From positions 806,001 to 870,000 of the forward strand of contig NZ_ML058597.1 of NCBI RefSeq assembly GCF_003635165.1: a stretch of DNA of 64,000 bases. The letters run 5' to 3'. This document shows, piece by piece, positions 36,233 to 45,800 of this stretch. The stretch's first letter is position 1. Each line of letters opens with the position of its first letter. The position numbers and the translations under genes were made by a program. The notes beneath the pieces were generated by a model. The model worked only from the letters and a program-made list of their open reading frames with translations, was not told the origin of the DNA and did not search any database. This DNA comes from Burkholderia sp. Nafp2/4-1b. Lineage in GTDB: Bacteria > Pseudomonadota > Gammaproteobacteria > Burkholderiales > Burkholderiaceae.

Positions 36233-38359
36233 TCAGTTGCTGTTGGCATGCGTCGTGATCTGGATGAAATCCGCGGCAATGCGCCCCTCGCCGTATTTGG
36301 CCTCGAGTTGCTTCAACTGCCGATCGATTGCCGCGAGATAGGCGGCGCGCGGCTCGGACGGCGGGCGCATCCCGTCGAACAGCGGCGCGGGTGTGACGAG
36401 AAGCGCGATCATCTCGGTCCCGAACGGCTTGCCGATCACCCATTCCCCCATGCTGCCGATCGTGGCCGAATAATTCGGCGGCGCCTGGTTGTCGCGTTCG
36501 CGGCTGCTCGGCACGAGATGCACGACGCTTCCGTTGAGCACGTAATAGTCGACGTTCACGTACGAGTCGTAACCGGGTGTCGTGATGTCTATCACGAGCG
36601 GGTTGCCTTCAGTGAGCTGCGCATCAGGCGCTCGCGTGCGGATCGACGCGGCGTGTGACGCAGAGCGGTTCGATCGCCAGTACGGCGCAAGCGCGCTCAC
36701 GACCTCGCAATTGTGGGCATCGACGGGATGCACGTCGAGATTGGCCGCCGGCCCGCCCGCCAGGCCGCTGAGCGCGCTTCGCACGCGCCCGATACCGACA
36801 CCGGCTTCCGCGTAACCGCGCACCTGCAGCACGTGATCCTGCACCGATGCATCCAGCGCCGAACACGGGATGCGCGCCAGCGCGGCCATCACGGCTGCCA
36901 GCGAGATCGTCGGTGCGGGTGCCGGTACCTGTGCCGGTGCCGACGGCGGCTCGCCGGCTGCAGCGGACACGGCGACCGCTGCGGGCGCGACCGCGGGCGC
37001 ACTGCCGGCCGCGGCGCTCGCCGTCGCGTCACTTCCTCCGCCCGCCGACGCGTGCACGACCGGGTCCGCGACGGGACGCCTTTCGCCGCCCCGCGAAAGC
37101 GCCTGATAGCCGTACCAGAGCACGGCGGCCGCGGCCACCGTGCACACGCCCACGGCCGCCCCGGCGCGTGCGGCCGAGGCCCGCTCGGGGCGCTTGAACA
37201 CGCCCATGCCTTCCAGGAACAGGTTGACGCTGGGCGTGCGGGTCGCGCGGTCGAACGACAGCGCGGCGCTCAAGGTGCGCCATTGCGTGCGATCGAGACC
37301 GGGATGGCGTTCGGGCCGCAAATGATCGTGACGCGCCTGGGTGGCCGACAGCCGATTGAACGGATGGTGTCCCGTCAGCAATTCGTAGGTGACGCAGGCG
37401 AGCGCGTAGACGTCGTCGCGCGGATCCGGTTCGAGATGCTCGAACATCTCCGGGCTCGCGTAGGCCGGCGTGATGCCGCCAAGGCTCGCCGGATCGAACA
37501 CGGTGACGTCGGGATCCTCGTCGCGCCGCTGGAATGCGCGTGCGATCCCGAAGTCGATCACCTTCACTTCGCCGCGGTCGGTGAGGAACACGTTCGCGGG
37601 CTTGAAATCGCAGTGGACGAAGCCGCGTTCATGCGCGTAGGCCAACGCGTGGCCCATGCCGGCGATGATGGGCAACGCGCTTTCGAGCGGCATGCCCGCA
37701 AAGCCCGGTGCACGCAGCACCTTGCTGAGCGGCTGGCCCGACAGATACTCCATCGTGAGATAGACGAGCGGACCATCCCGGTCGAAGTCGTAGACGGTGA
37801 CGATGTTGCGATGCGCGAGCGTCTGCGCCTTGCGGGCTTCACGCTGAAGCGCGATCAGCGACGTCGGCTGGCCGCGAAACTGCACGTTGAGCACCTTGAT
37901 CGCGATGTGCGGCTTGCGATCCGAGGCCTCCAGCTTGCGGAGGTCGAGCGCCTTGTACACGGTGCCCATCCCGCCGACGCCCAGGCACTCCTCCAGCACG
38001 AAGCGCCCGTTCAGCGTATCGCCGATACCTTTCACGCGCTCGCCGCCGACGGACATTGCGTCGCTCGAGAATCCTGACGGGATGTCAGGACGCGCCTCCG
38101 GCCGAAGCGTGCTCTCGTGGATCCGGGTGGCATCGCCCGCGGATGCCGTTCTGTCGTGACAGCGTTCGATGCGCTTCAGCACTTCCGCATAGATATCGTC
38201 CGACAAGGGTTGCGTGGTTTGCGTCTGGTCGAGCACCTCGCGCAGCCGGGCACAATCGACCTGACCGGTCGCCAGCACCCGGTCGATCTCGGAGAAGAAC
38301 GCGTCCTGCGACAGCGTCCCGCTCTGGAATGTGTGAATCAGCCGCGCAAAGCTCATCAT
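36233..38359 (-). CDS. Membrane Ser/Thr protein kinase with DUF4384-like C-terminus
   Basis: The 708-residue protein has an N-terminal region of about 110 residues, a Hanks-type kinase domain (glycine loop LGVGGMGTVYKA, lysine K155, catalytic D251, N256, DFG D269 and APE-like ASPEM), a membrane segment near 402-422, an Ala/Pro-rich stretch, and a periplasmic region ending in a DUF4384-like domain (VNVDYYVLNGSVVHLVPSSR). The usual HRD is HCD, so it is a non-RD kinase. It probably phosphorylates FHA-binding partners encoded in the export operon and is opposed by the PP2C enzyme nearby. Confidence 0.85.
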   Translation of the reverse strand: MMSFARLIHTFQSGTLSQDAFFSEIDRVLATGQVDCARLREVLDQTQTTQPLSDDIYAEVLKRIERCHDRTASAGDATRIHESTLRPEARPDIPSGFSSDAMSVGGERVKGIGDTLNGRFVLEECLGVGGMGTVYKALDLRKLEASDRKPHIAIKVLNVQFRGQPTSLIALQREARKAQTLAHRNIVTVYDFDRDGPLVYLTMEYLSGQPLSKVLRAPGFAGMPLESALPIIAGMGHALAYAHERGFVHCDFKPANVFLTDRGEVKVIDFGIARAFQRRDEDPDVTVFDPASLGGITPAYASPEMFEHLEPDPRDDVYALACVTYELLTGHHPFNRLSATQARHDHLRPERHPGLDRTQWRTLSAALSFDRATRTPSVNLFLEGMGVFKRPERASAARAGAAVGVCTVAAAAVLWYGYQALSRGGERRPVADPVVHASAGGGSDATASAAAGSAPAVAPAAVAVSAAAGEPPSAPAQVPAPAPTISLAAVMAALARIPCSALDASVQDHVLQVRGYAEAGVGIGRVRSALSGLAGGPAANLDVHPVDAHNCEVVSALAPYWRSNRSASHAASIRTRAPDAQLTEGNPLVIDITTPGYDSYVNVDYYVLNGSVVHLVPSSRERDNQAPPNYSATIGSMGEWVIGKPFGTEMIALLVTPAPLFDGMRPPSEPRAAYLAAIDRQLKQLEAKYGEGRIAADFIQITTHANSN

Positions 38360-38756
38360 TCGTATGCCGTTTACTCAGCTTCAGCTTGCCGACCCGCTTC
38401 GGCGCCACATGGCGCCGCCAGGGCGAGGACTGTCCATCGCGTACCGATGCAGCGCGACGTATCGGTGCGGCACCGGACACTGTCGAATCCGCCGCGACGC
38501 CATCGTCAGACGAATCGCCGTGCGCGCCGCACCGGCCGCCGGCTCTCGACAGGATATCTAACAAATCATACTAGTCGGTGGTCACGCCCTGCGCAATCGG
38601 TGCCGGAACTAGAATCCGCGCGGCATGCGCGCGTCGCCCATTTTCCCGCGCGCGCGGCCGTGCGGCGAACCTATACTGGACAGATTCCCGGTACGTCGTC
38701 GCATCGCATGCTATTGCGCGGCGGCCGTTCTCCCATTCGATTTCGCGGAGCCAACC

Positions 38757-38975
38757 ATGGGTGTGCTCGTCATCAACGATCTTCCCGAGAGCGTCGACCT
38801 CGACAGACAGGCGATGGCCGCCATCTCCGGCGGCGCGCGGGTCCGTGCGCATCAGACGATGCTCGCGCCGCACGCTTTCCCTTATCTGCACACCGGCGCC
38901 CGCGGCGCGGCGCCGGCACGGGCGCCGGTGGCCGAAGCGGAGGCTTGCCCGGCGCGGCCCACGCTGTTGCGCTGA
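38757..38975 (+). CDS. Double-glycine leader peptide 3
   Basis: This 72-residue protein has the shared leader MGVLVINDLPESVDLDRQAM then AAISGG, with the glycines at 25-26 exactly as in peptides 1 and 2. The core of 46 residues is different: Ala/Pro/Arg-rich with two histidines and one cysteine. GGAG precedes the ATG. No good sigma-54 promoter was found in the 396 bases between it and the kinase gene; that stretch holds no other gene. Confidence 0.65.
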   Translation: MGVLVINDLPESVDLDRQAMAAISGGARVRAHQTMLAPHAFPYLHTGARGAAPARAPVAEAEACPARPTLLR

Positions 38976-39010
38976 CGGATGCGCGACTCGGCTCGGTGCG
39001 GCGCGCACGA

Positions 39011-39253
39011 TCAGGCCGCCCGCGCCATCATCGTGGGCCGCCGATCGGCCGGCGGAAATACCCACCACGAGCCGTCGTCGTGACGGAAGAAGAAGATCGC
39101 GATCGTGCCCGCCGGATGCGCGGCCTCGACGCAGACGAAGCGCCGCCGTTGCGCGGGCATGCGACTGAAGCGCACGATGCGCGCCGGTACGCGCTCGCTC
39201 GGCGCGAGCCACTTGTCGACCTGCATGCGCAGCATGGATTCGATTCCGTTCAT
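39011..39253 (-). CDS. Small basic protein linked to the LRAT gene, unknown
   Basis: This 80-residue protein has an excellent ribosome-binding site (AGGAGG) and follows the LRAT gene by 42 bases. It carries RMPAQRRRFVCVEAAHPAGT and FFFRHDDGSWWVFPPADRRP, a beta-rich pattern that could be a small binding domain. The family is not recognised. It is read from the same sigma-54 promoter as the LRAT gene. Confidence 0.65.
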   Translation of the reverse strand: MNGIESMLRMQVDKWLAPSERVPARIVRFSRMPAQRRRFVCVEAAHPAGTIAIFFFRHDDGSWWVFPPADRRPTMMARAA

Positions 39254-39295
39254 TTGAGCCTCCTGGTGGCGATGTCTGACGCGTCGGGGCGTCGT

Positions 39296-39841
39296 TCATG
39301 CGGTGACGATGGCGGCTGCGGCGCACCGGCCGTCCGCATGCCGCGCCACGAGCAATGCGCGGCAAACGGACAACGCGAACCGAAATGCCGTCCGCGGATG
39401 CATGACGCACGTGCGAACCTGCTCGCTGTGGCCCGTGCCTTCCACGCACCACGTGCAGAAGTGCTCGCAGTTGTTCGTCAGCAGGCGGTAGCGGTTTTCA
39501 CCCAGGCGGGAACGCGCGCGCAGCACCGCGGTGCGCCCCGCATAGGCGGCGTACGGATGCGGTACGACGCGAACGGCGTGACCGGCGGCGAAACGTTCGA
39601 GCGTGACTTCCTCGATCGGGCCGCGATGCAGCGACGTGCACAACCCCGCGTAGTGGACGACGCGCCCGTCGCCGACGTAGATGCCGTGATGGCTGTAGCC
39701 GCCGCGATCCGAAACCAGGTGTGCGCCGGGCTGCAGTGCGTCGACGCCGTCGGCCAGCGACGCCGCATGTGCGATCGCGTCCGCGGCGCCGGCTGCCGTG
39801 CGGGACACAGTGCTGTTCACGGGTTGAAGGTCGCGTTCCAT
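39296..39841 (-). CDS. LRAT-domain protein in the leader-peptide cluster
   Basis: This 181-residue homologue of the product at 474-971 has GAHLVSDRGGYSHHGIYVGD (catalytic-type histidines H51/H52 and H63) and the NCEHF motif with C125. The family can form acyl-thioesters and transfer or cleave fatty acyl groups. The ATG at 39841 has GGAG upstream and lies 55 bases after the expected sigma-54 transcript start. Its sharing of the sigma-54 system with the peptides suggests action on the peptides or on membrane lipid during export; this is inference. Confidence 0.75.
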   Translation of the reverse strand: MERDLQPVNSTVSRTAAGAADAIAHAASLADGVDALQPGAHLVSDRGGYSHHGIYVGDGRVVHYAGLCTSLHRGPIEEVTLERFAAGHAVRVVPHPYAAYAGRTAVLRARSRLGENRYRLLTNNCEHFCTWCVEGTGHSEQVRTCVMHPRTAFRFALSVCRALLVARHADGRCAAAAIVTA

Positions 39842-39908
39842 GACGGGCTCCGTCTGCAGGTTGGCGGCTGCCCGTGTTGCGCGAGGGTCAGCCGGTTGCC
39901 AACTAACC

Positions 39909-39925
39909 TGCATCAAGCATGCCAA
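39909..39925 (-). promoter_or_regulatory. Sigma-54 (-24/-12) promoter of the LRAT unit
   Basis: On the minus strand the sequence is TTGGCATGCTTGATGCA, with GG and GC ten bases apart. One base departs from the most common -24 element (GGCAT for GGCAC). Confidence 0.65.
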
Positions 39926-40259
39926 TGGCCCGGCGCCCGCCACGCAATGCCTGGCGGGGAATGCCCGGCGAGCCGGGCGCCGCGCTGTCGCCGCGCGGCC
40001 AACCATTTTCCGGCGCTTTCGTTGGTGCGACGACACCAGTTGGCGCGCTGGACGGCCGTCCGCGTTCGCCAGCGCATGTGTCGGTTTCGCGACCACGTTC
40101 GTGCGCCCGACTGTTGTCCTGCATCCAACCATTGCAGGAACCGGCCGCGACGCACTAGCATGCAAGCAGCGCGTGTCGATGACGCCATGCCTTGCCGCAT
40201 GCGGCGCTCAGCGGATCGAACGCACGCTCCCGGGCGGCGCACACGGGTTGTGTCACGCA

Positions 40260-40275
40260 TGGCACGAGGTTTGCA
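40260..40275 (+). promoter_or_regulatory. Sigma-54 (-24/-12) promoter of peptide gene 4
   Basis: TGGCACGAGGTTTGCA is a near-perfect consensus match, with GG and GC ten bases apart. Transcription should start near 40286, 37 bases before the ATG. Confidence 0.85.
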
Positions 40276-40322
40276 CGTATTGGTTACCCGATCCGTCGGC
40301 AAGCCCCATCCGGAGACTCATC

Positions 40323-40607
40323 ATGACCACGCTCGCGATTACCGACCTTCACATGCAGCACGACCTCGACCGCAAGACGATGTCGTTCATCCGCGGCGCA
40401 GGCGCGCCGTGGGTATTCGGCTGGATCCAGCCGTATGCGCCACCGGCGCCGGCGTTCGGGCCGGTCGTCAACCTTTATCAGACGAACAACACGTTCTACG
40501 CGAATCAGGTCCTCAACCAGATTCAGAACATCGACGTCGCGAATTCGGCGCCCGGCTCGACCATCGTGGTCGGGGTCAGCGCAGACGGCAGGAACCGGCT
40601 CGTCTAG
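40323..40607 (+). CDS. Leader peptide 4 (GA at the cleavage site)
   Basis: This 94-residue protein has the shared leader (MTTLAITDLHMQHDLDRKTM then SFIRGA) with Gly-Ala at 25-26 where the others have Gly-Gly; GA is an accepted C39 cleavage site. The core is aromatic and Pro-rich at first (PWVFGWIQPYAPPAPAFGP) and then Asn/Gln-rich. It has no cysteine. GGAG precedes the ATG. The PP2C gene follows by 84 bases in the same direction. Confidence 0.7.
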   Translation: MTTLAITDLHMQHDLDRKTMSFIRGAGAPWVFGWIQPYAPPAPAFGPVVNLYQTNNTFYANQVLNQIQNIDVANSAPGSTIVVGVSADGRNRLV

Positions 40608-40691
40608 CGGCCGTTCCCGCCAATCGGCAACGCGTGTTCGCAAGCCCGTGACCGGCACGAACACGCCCTGGACGAAAAGGAATGGCGCGCC

Positions 40692-41462
40692 GTGAGCGCA
40701 GAACTGCAATGGACTTCGGCGTCACGCACCGACGTGGGCCTGGTTCGCGAGATCAACGAAGACGATTGCCTCGCGTTGCCGCACCGTGGCCTGTGGGCCG
40801 TGGCGGACGGCATGGGCGGACATTCGGCCGGCGATCTCGCGAGCCGGATGATCGTGCAGGCGCTGGAACGGCTGGCCGCGCCGGCCACGCTGGCGGACTT
40901 CATCGACGCAGCGCGCACCGCGCTCGATTCCGTCAACGCGCATCTGCGCGAGTCGGCCGTCCAGCGCGGCGTGCGCATGATCGGCAGCACGGTGGCGGTG
41001 CTGCTCGCGAGCGGCCGTCAATGCGGCTGGCTCTGGGCCGGCGACAGCCGGATCTACCTGTACCGCGATGCGCAACTGACTCAACTCACGCTCGACCACA
41101 GCCACGTCGCGGAACTGCAGGCACAGGGCCACTTGAACGCAGAGCAGGCGCGCCATCACCCGTCACAGCACCTGATCACGCGTGCCGTCGGTGCCGCCGA
41201 GCAGCTGGATCTCGACGAACGACGCATCGACGTATGCGACGGTGACATGTTCCTGTTGTGCAGCGACGGCCTGAGCAACGAGATGGAAGAAGCCGACATC
41301 GCTGCCGCCCTCGCCTGCGGCGATTGCGCGCGTGCAACGGACGCGCTCGTGGAGCTCGCGTTGCGCGCGGGCGGCCGGGACAACGTCACCTGTATCGTGA
41401 TCCGCGCCGACGATCCCGATGCGTCGGATCGAACGCTCGCCAACCCTGCCGTGCAACGCTGA
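40692..41462 (+). CDS. PP2C-family Ser/Thr protein phosphatase
   Basis: This 256-residue cytoplasmic phosphatase has the metal-binding motifs EINEDDCLAL, VADGMGGHSAGD, GDSRIYLYRD and CSDGLSN, and RDNVTCIVI near the end. It should reverse phosphorylation by the Ser/Thr kinase of this cluster. It starts at a GTG with AAGGA upstream at a rather long spacing. Confidence 0.85.
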   Translation: MSAELQWTSASRTDVGLVREINEDDCLALPHRGLWAVADGMGGHSAGDLASRMIVQALERLAAPATLADFIDAARTALDSVNAHLRESAVQRGVRMIGSTVAVLLASGRQCGWLWAGDSRIYLYRDAQLTQLTLDHSHVAELQAQGHLNAEQARHHPSQHLITRAVGAAEQLDLDERRIDVCDGDMFLLCSDGLSNEMEEADIAAALACGDCARATDALVELALRAGGRDNVTCIVIRADDPDASDRTLANPAVQR

Positions 41463-41494
41463 TCGATCGAACATCGAGCGGACGCGCGCGACGC

Positions 41495-42814
41495 TCACGC
41501 GTCCTTGTCGGGGGCCGTGCCATCCGGATGACGGAACGCTTTCGAACGGATCCCGTGCTTCTTGAGCAGCATCTGCAGGTGCGACCGGTTCATCTCGCAT
41601 CGGCGCGCGAGCTCGGCCACGGTTCCGCCGGTTTCCTGCAGCCCGCGCTCGAGAAACGCACGCTCCGCCTCGTCGCTCGCGGCGCGCTTCGCGTCGCTGA
41701 GCGACATCGGCCTGCCCGGCGTACCGTCATCCGTCGCACGCATCGTGCTCGACACGAGTTTCGGCCGGATGTCCTCGGGCAGGTGCTCGCTATCCGCCAC
41801 TTCGCCGGCCAGGCACGAGAGCCGGTAGACGAGGTTGCGCAATTCGCGAATGTTGCCCGGATACGCGTAGGTCAGCAGGAAGTCGCGCAGCTTCGGCGTC
41901 GTCTTGATGGGCCTGCGCTTCAGTGCCCCGGCCGCTTCGTCGCCGAAGTAGGAGAGCAGCAGCGGAATTTCGTCGCGACGCTCGCGCAGCGCCGGCAACG
42001 TCAGATGAATGACGCTCAGCCGATAGAACAGGTCCTCGCGAAAGAGCCCCTGTTCGCTCAATTGCCGCAGATTCTTGTTGGTGGCGGCGACGATGCGCGT
42101 ATCGACGGTGATCGGCTCGTCCGAGCCGACCCGCTGGATCTCGTGCGACTCCAGCACGCGCAGCAACTTGACCTGGCCGGAGAGCGGCAATTCGCCGATT
42201 TCGTCGAGGAAGATCGTGCCGGTGTGCGCGCTCTCGAACTTGCCCTTGCGATCGTTCGCGGCACCGGTGAACGCGCCGCGCCGATGGCCGAACAGTTCGG
42301 ACTCGAGCAGGTTGTCGGGAATCGCGCCGCAGTTCACCGAGATGTACGGCCGGTCGGCGCGCGCTCCGTTCGCGTGGATGACTTTCGCCATCAGTTCCTT
42401 GCCGGTCCCGCTCTCGCCGTCGATCAACACGGGCAGATCGGTCGGCGCAGCCTTCTCGGCGATTTCGAGCGCGGCGAGCAGCTTTGGATTGTCGCCGAAA
42501 ATACCCTCGAAAATGAAACTGCGCTCGATCAACGCCTGTCGGCGTCGTTGCACCGGGGGCGCGGCCGCTTCCGGCGCATCGGGTGCATCGGACGTCGGCG
42601 GCGCGGCCGCCACGGCCTCGACGAAGCGCTCCTTGCGCGACATCTGCATGACTTCGTCGCGCAGCACATTCGCCTGGTTGAGCAGCTTCTCGATGTCGGC
42701 GCGCTCGAGCCTGGGTGCCCAGCGCAGCATCGAGCGCAGGATCTCGATCTTCTCGAGCAGGCCGGCATACGATATCGCGGAGTTGCCGAATCCGTGCGGG
42801 TCGAAGAGTTTCAT
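41495..42814 (-). CDS. Sigma-54-dependent activator without receiver domain
   Basis: The 439-residue protein has a non-receiver N-terminal region of about 100 residues that is partly Ala/Pro-rich, then a full AAA+ domain (Walker A GESGTGKE at 133-140, the sigma-54 contact loop GAFTGA at 180-185, and Walker B TIFLDEIGELP), and a C-terminal Fis-type helix-turn-helix (VAELARRCEMNRSHLQMLLK). It should activate the five sigma-54 promoters of the region. It is the last gene of the export operon; its start overlaps the exporter stop as ATGA. The input signal is unknown; a phosphorylated partner bound by FHA is one idea. Confidence 0.9.
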   Translation of the reverse strand: MKLFDPHGFGNSAISYAGLLEKIEILRSMLRWAPRLERADIEKLLNQANVLRDEVMQMSRKERFVEAVAAAPPTSDAPDAPEAAAPPVQRRRQALIERSFIFEGIFGDNPKLLAALEIAEKAAPTDLPVLIDGESGTGKELMAKVIHANGARADRPYISVNCGAIPDNLLESELFGHRRGAFTGAANDRKGKFESAHTGTIFLDEIGELPLSGQVKLLRVLESHEIQRVGSDEPITVDTRIVAATNKNLRQLSEQGLFREDLFYRLSVIHLTLPALRERRDEIPLLLSYFGDEAAGALKRRPIKTTPKLRDFLLTYAYPGNIRELRNLVYRLSCLAGEVADSEHLPEDIRPKLVSSTMRATDDGTPGRPMSLSDAKRAASDEAERAFLERGLQETGGTVAELARRCEMNRSHLQMLLKKHGIRSKAFRHPDGTAPDKDA

Positions 42815-45800
42815 GCGGCCCCCAGCTGTTTCTGCACGAGCTGGTAGTACATGCCGTTGAGGGCAACCAGCTCGTCGTGCGAGCCCTGTTCGACGATCGC
42901 GCCTTCGTACAGGACGAGGATCTTGTCGGCGCGCATGATGGTGCTGAGCCGGTGCGCGATGATCACCGCCGTGCGCCCTTGCAGGATTTCGTGCATGTTC
43001 GCGAGAATGTTGCTCTCCGACTGCGTGTCGAGCGACGAAGTCGCCTCGTCGAACACGAGCAGGCGCGGGTCGTGATACAGCGCGCGCGCGATGCACAGCC
43101 GCTGGATCTGGCCGCCCGACAGGCCCACGCCGCGCTCGCCCACTACCTGCTCGTAACCGAGCGGCAATTTGCTGATGAATGCATGCGCGTCGGCCATCCG
43201 TGCGACCTCCTCCATGCGGCGCCAGTCGGGGCTCGCGTCGCCGCATGCGATGTTCTCGGCGATCGAGCCCGAAAACACCAGGTTGGACTGCATCACGTAG
43301 CCGATCTGCGCACGGTAGAAAGCCTTGTCGATCGCGCTCATGTCGTATCCGTCGACCATGATCTTGCCGTCCGTGGGTGCATAAAATCCCACGAGCAGCT
43401 TCGCCAGCGTGGTCTTCCCCGAACCGCTGCGCCCGACGATGGCCACCATCTCGCCTCGCCTGATCGTGCAGTTGATGTTCTCGAGCACGTATGGCGTTTC
43501 GTTGCCGCCATAGCGGAAATACACGCCATCGAAGCTGATGTCGCCCTGCAGGTCCGGCAGCAACACGCGCGAGGCCAGTTCGGACGGCTGTTGCTCGGGC
43601 GCGATGTCGAGCACGTCGCCGAGCCGCTCCATCGCCACCGCCGCGTCGTTCATCAGGCTCCACATGCCGACGAGCCCCATCAGCGGCGCCAGCACGCTGC
43701 CCATGAACGCATTGAACGCGATCAGTTGCCCGATGCTGAGTTCATGCGCGAGTACCAGGTTCGCACCGACCCACAGGATCACGACGGTGGTCGCCGCATT
43801 CAGAAGCTGGCTGCACAGCGACACCACGATATTGAATGCCTGCGCGCGGTACTGGACGTCGAGCGCCTTCGCATACTTGCGCTCCCACTTCAGCCGGACC
43901 GAGCGCTCGATGCCCATGCCCTTCACGGTCTCGACGCCGCCGAGCGTCTCCATCAGCAGCGACTTCGCATCGGTGGACGCGGCAAACACCTCGCGCGCAT
44001 AGCCTTTCAGCTTCGGAGTCGCGAGTGCCGTGAGCGCCATGATCGGGATCACGAAGGCGATCAGCACCAGCGTCATCTTCACGTTGTAGAGAAACATGAT
44101 CGTGAAGTAGATGAAGATCATCAGAAGATTGAGCGCGGTGGTCACGGTGGACTCCGTCAGAAACGCCCGGATCGTCTGGTTTTCCTGGAAGCGCGCAAAC
44201 ACGTCCCCGCTCTTGCGGCGAGCGAAGAACGAATAAGGCAGCGACATCGTATGTTTGTAGAACTGCGACATCATCGCGAAGTCGAGACTGCGCACCATGA
44301 AGTTGGAAAGATGCGCGCGGATCGTGGTCATCAACTGGGTAAACACGTTCGAAATGACGAGCCCGGCAATCAGCAGATGCAGCAGGCTGACGTTCTGGTG
44401 CACGACCACGCCGTCCAGAATGCTCTGGATGATCAGCGGCGGTATGACGCCCAGCACCTGGATCACGAACGTTGCCAGGAACAGATACCCGAGAATCTTC
44501 CGGTAAGGGTGCAGATAGCCGATGAAGCGCACCCATGGCGAACGTGACTCGGCCGGCGCCGCGGCCGGCCCGCTCGCGGTAAACAGCAGGCAGGTGCCGC
44601 TCCAGCCGCGTTCGAACGCCTCGACGCTCAGCTTCCTGAAGCCAAGCGCCGGATCGGCGATACGCACCCACTGCTTCGATACCCCGTACACGACGACGTA
44701 GTGGTATCCCTCCCAGTGCACGATGAACGGCAGGTCGAACCCGAGCAGCGCCTCATACGTGCACTGCACGCCGCGCGTCGCGAAGCCCACCGCCTCGCCG
44801 GTGCGCGCGAGACTGTCGAGCGTCGCGCCCTGGGTCGTCACGTTCGCCAGATCGCGCAGCTTGCCAAGCGTCATCGCGACGCCGTAGTGACGGCAGATCA
44901 TCGCGAGGCACGCCGCCCCGCAATCCATTTCCTCCGCCTGCTCGACCAGCACGAAACGCTTGATCATGCGCTCGCCGAACGCGGCGTCGGCGCCGATATC
45001 GATCTGCAGCGGGTGGCGGCGCCGTTCGGCGAGTTTCTTCTGACGCTTCAGTTCCTGATCGACGAAGCGGATGCGCTCCTCGAGCACCTCGCGCAATTTC
45101 GGGTTGCGCTCGAGCATGAAGTGCACGGTCTTTTCCGGAATCACGAGCAGGCGCGTATCGGTGACGGCGGTGACGGTCGCCGCCTGCTCCTGCCGCAACA
45201 GGCAGGCGCGCTCGCCGAAGATCTCGCCTGCGCCGAGCGTCGCGAGCGGATAGTCGTTGCCGTCCTCGTGGCACGACACGCTGACCTCGCCCTGGCGCAC
45301 GACATACAGCCGGAGGTCGCCGCCCGGGCCCTGCCGGACGATCTCCTTGCCGGCCGCCACGCGCTTCACGCCGACGCTCGACACGTATTCCTCGAGCTCG
45401 GCGCGCGTCAGCTTGCCGCGCAGGTCGAACAGCCGCGTCACGAAGCCGCCGGCCGAACTGATCGCGACATAGCTCGTCACGAACGACTGCGCGGCGGGAT
45501 TGTCGCGCAGGATCGGCTCGATCGCGCTGCGCGGGATGCACAGCACCTCGGTCTTCGTCGACGCGCGCACCGACACCTCGTGCCAGTAGTCGCGCAGCAT
45601 CGCCATTTCGCCGAACACTTCGCGTTCCTTGCGCACGCCGACGCTGGTTTCCTTGCCGCGCTCGTCGGCGATCAGGCGCACGGACCCGGAGCGCAGCACA
45701 TACAGGCCTTCGGCCGGTTCGCCGCGATTGCAGACGGTATCGCCGAACGCGTAGGTGCGCACCTGCGCATGTGCGGCCATGCGATCGAGTTCGTCGGGCG

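Noticed and set aside
38560..38756. A sigma-54 promoter for leader peptide gene 3
   Set aside because: GG/GC pairs with the correct ten-base gap and a TGGCA-like -24 box were not found; the nearest (GGTCACGCCCTGC) is one base short.
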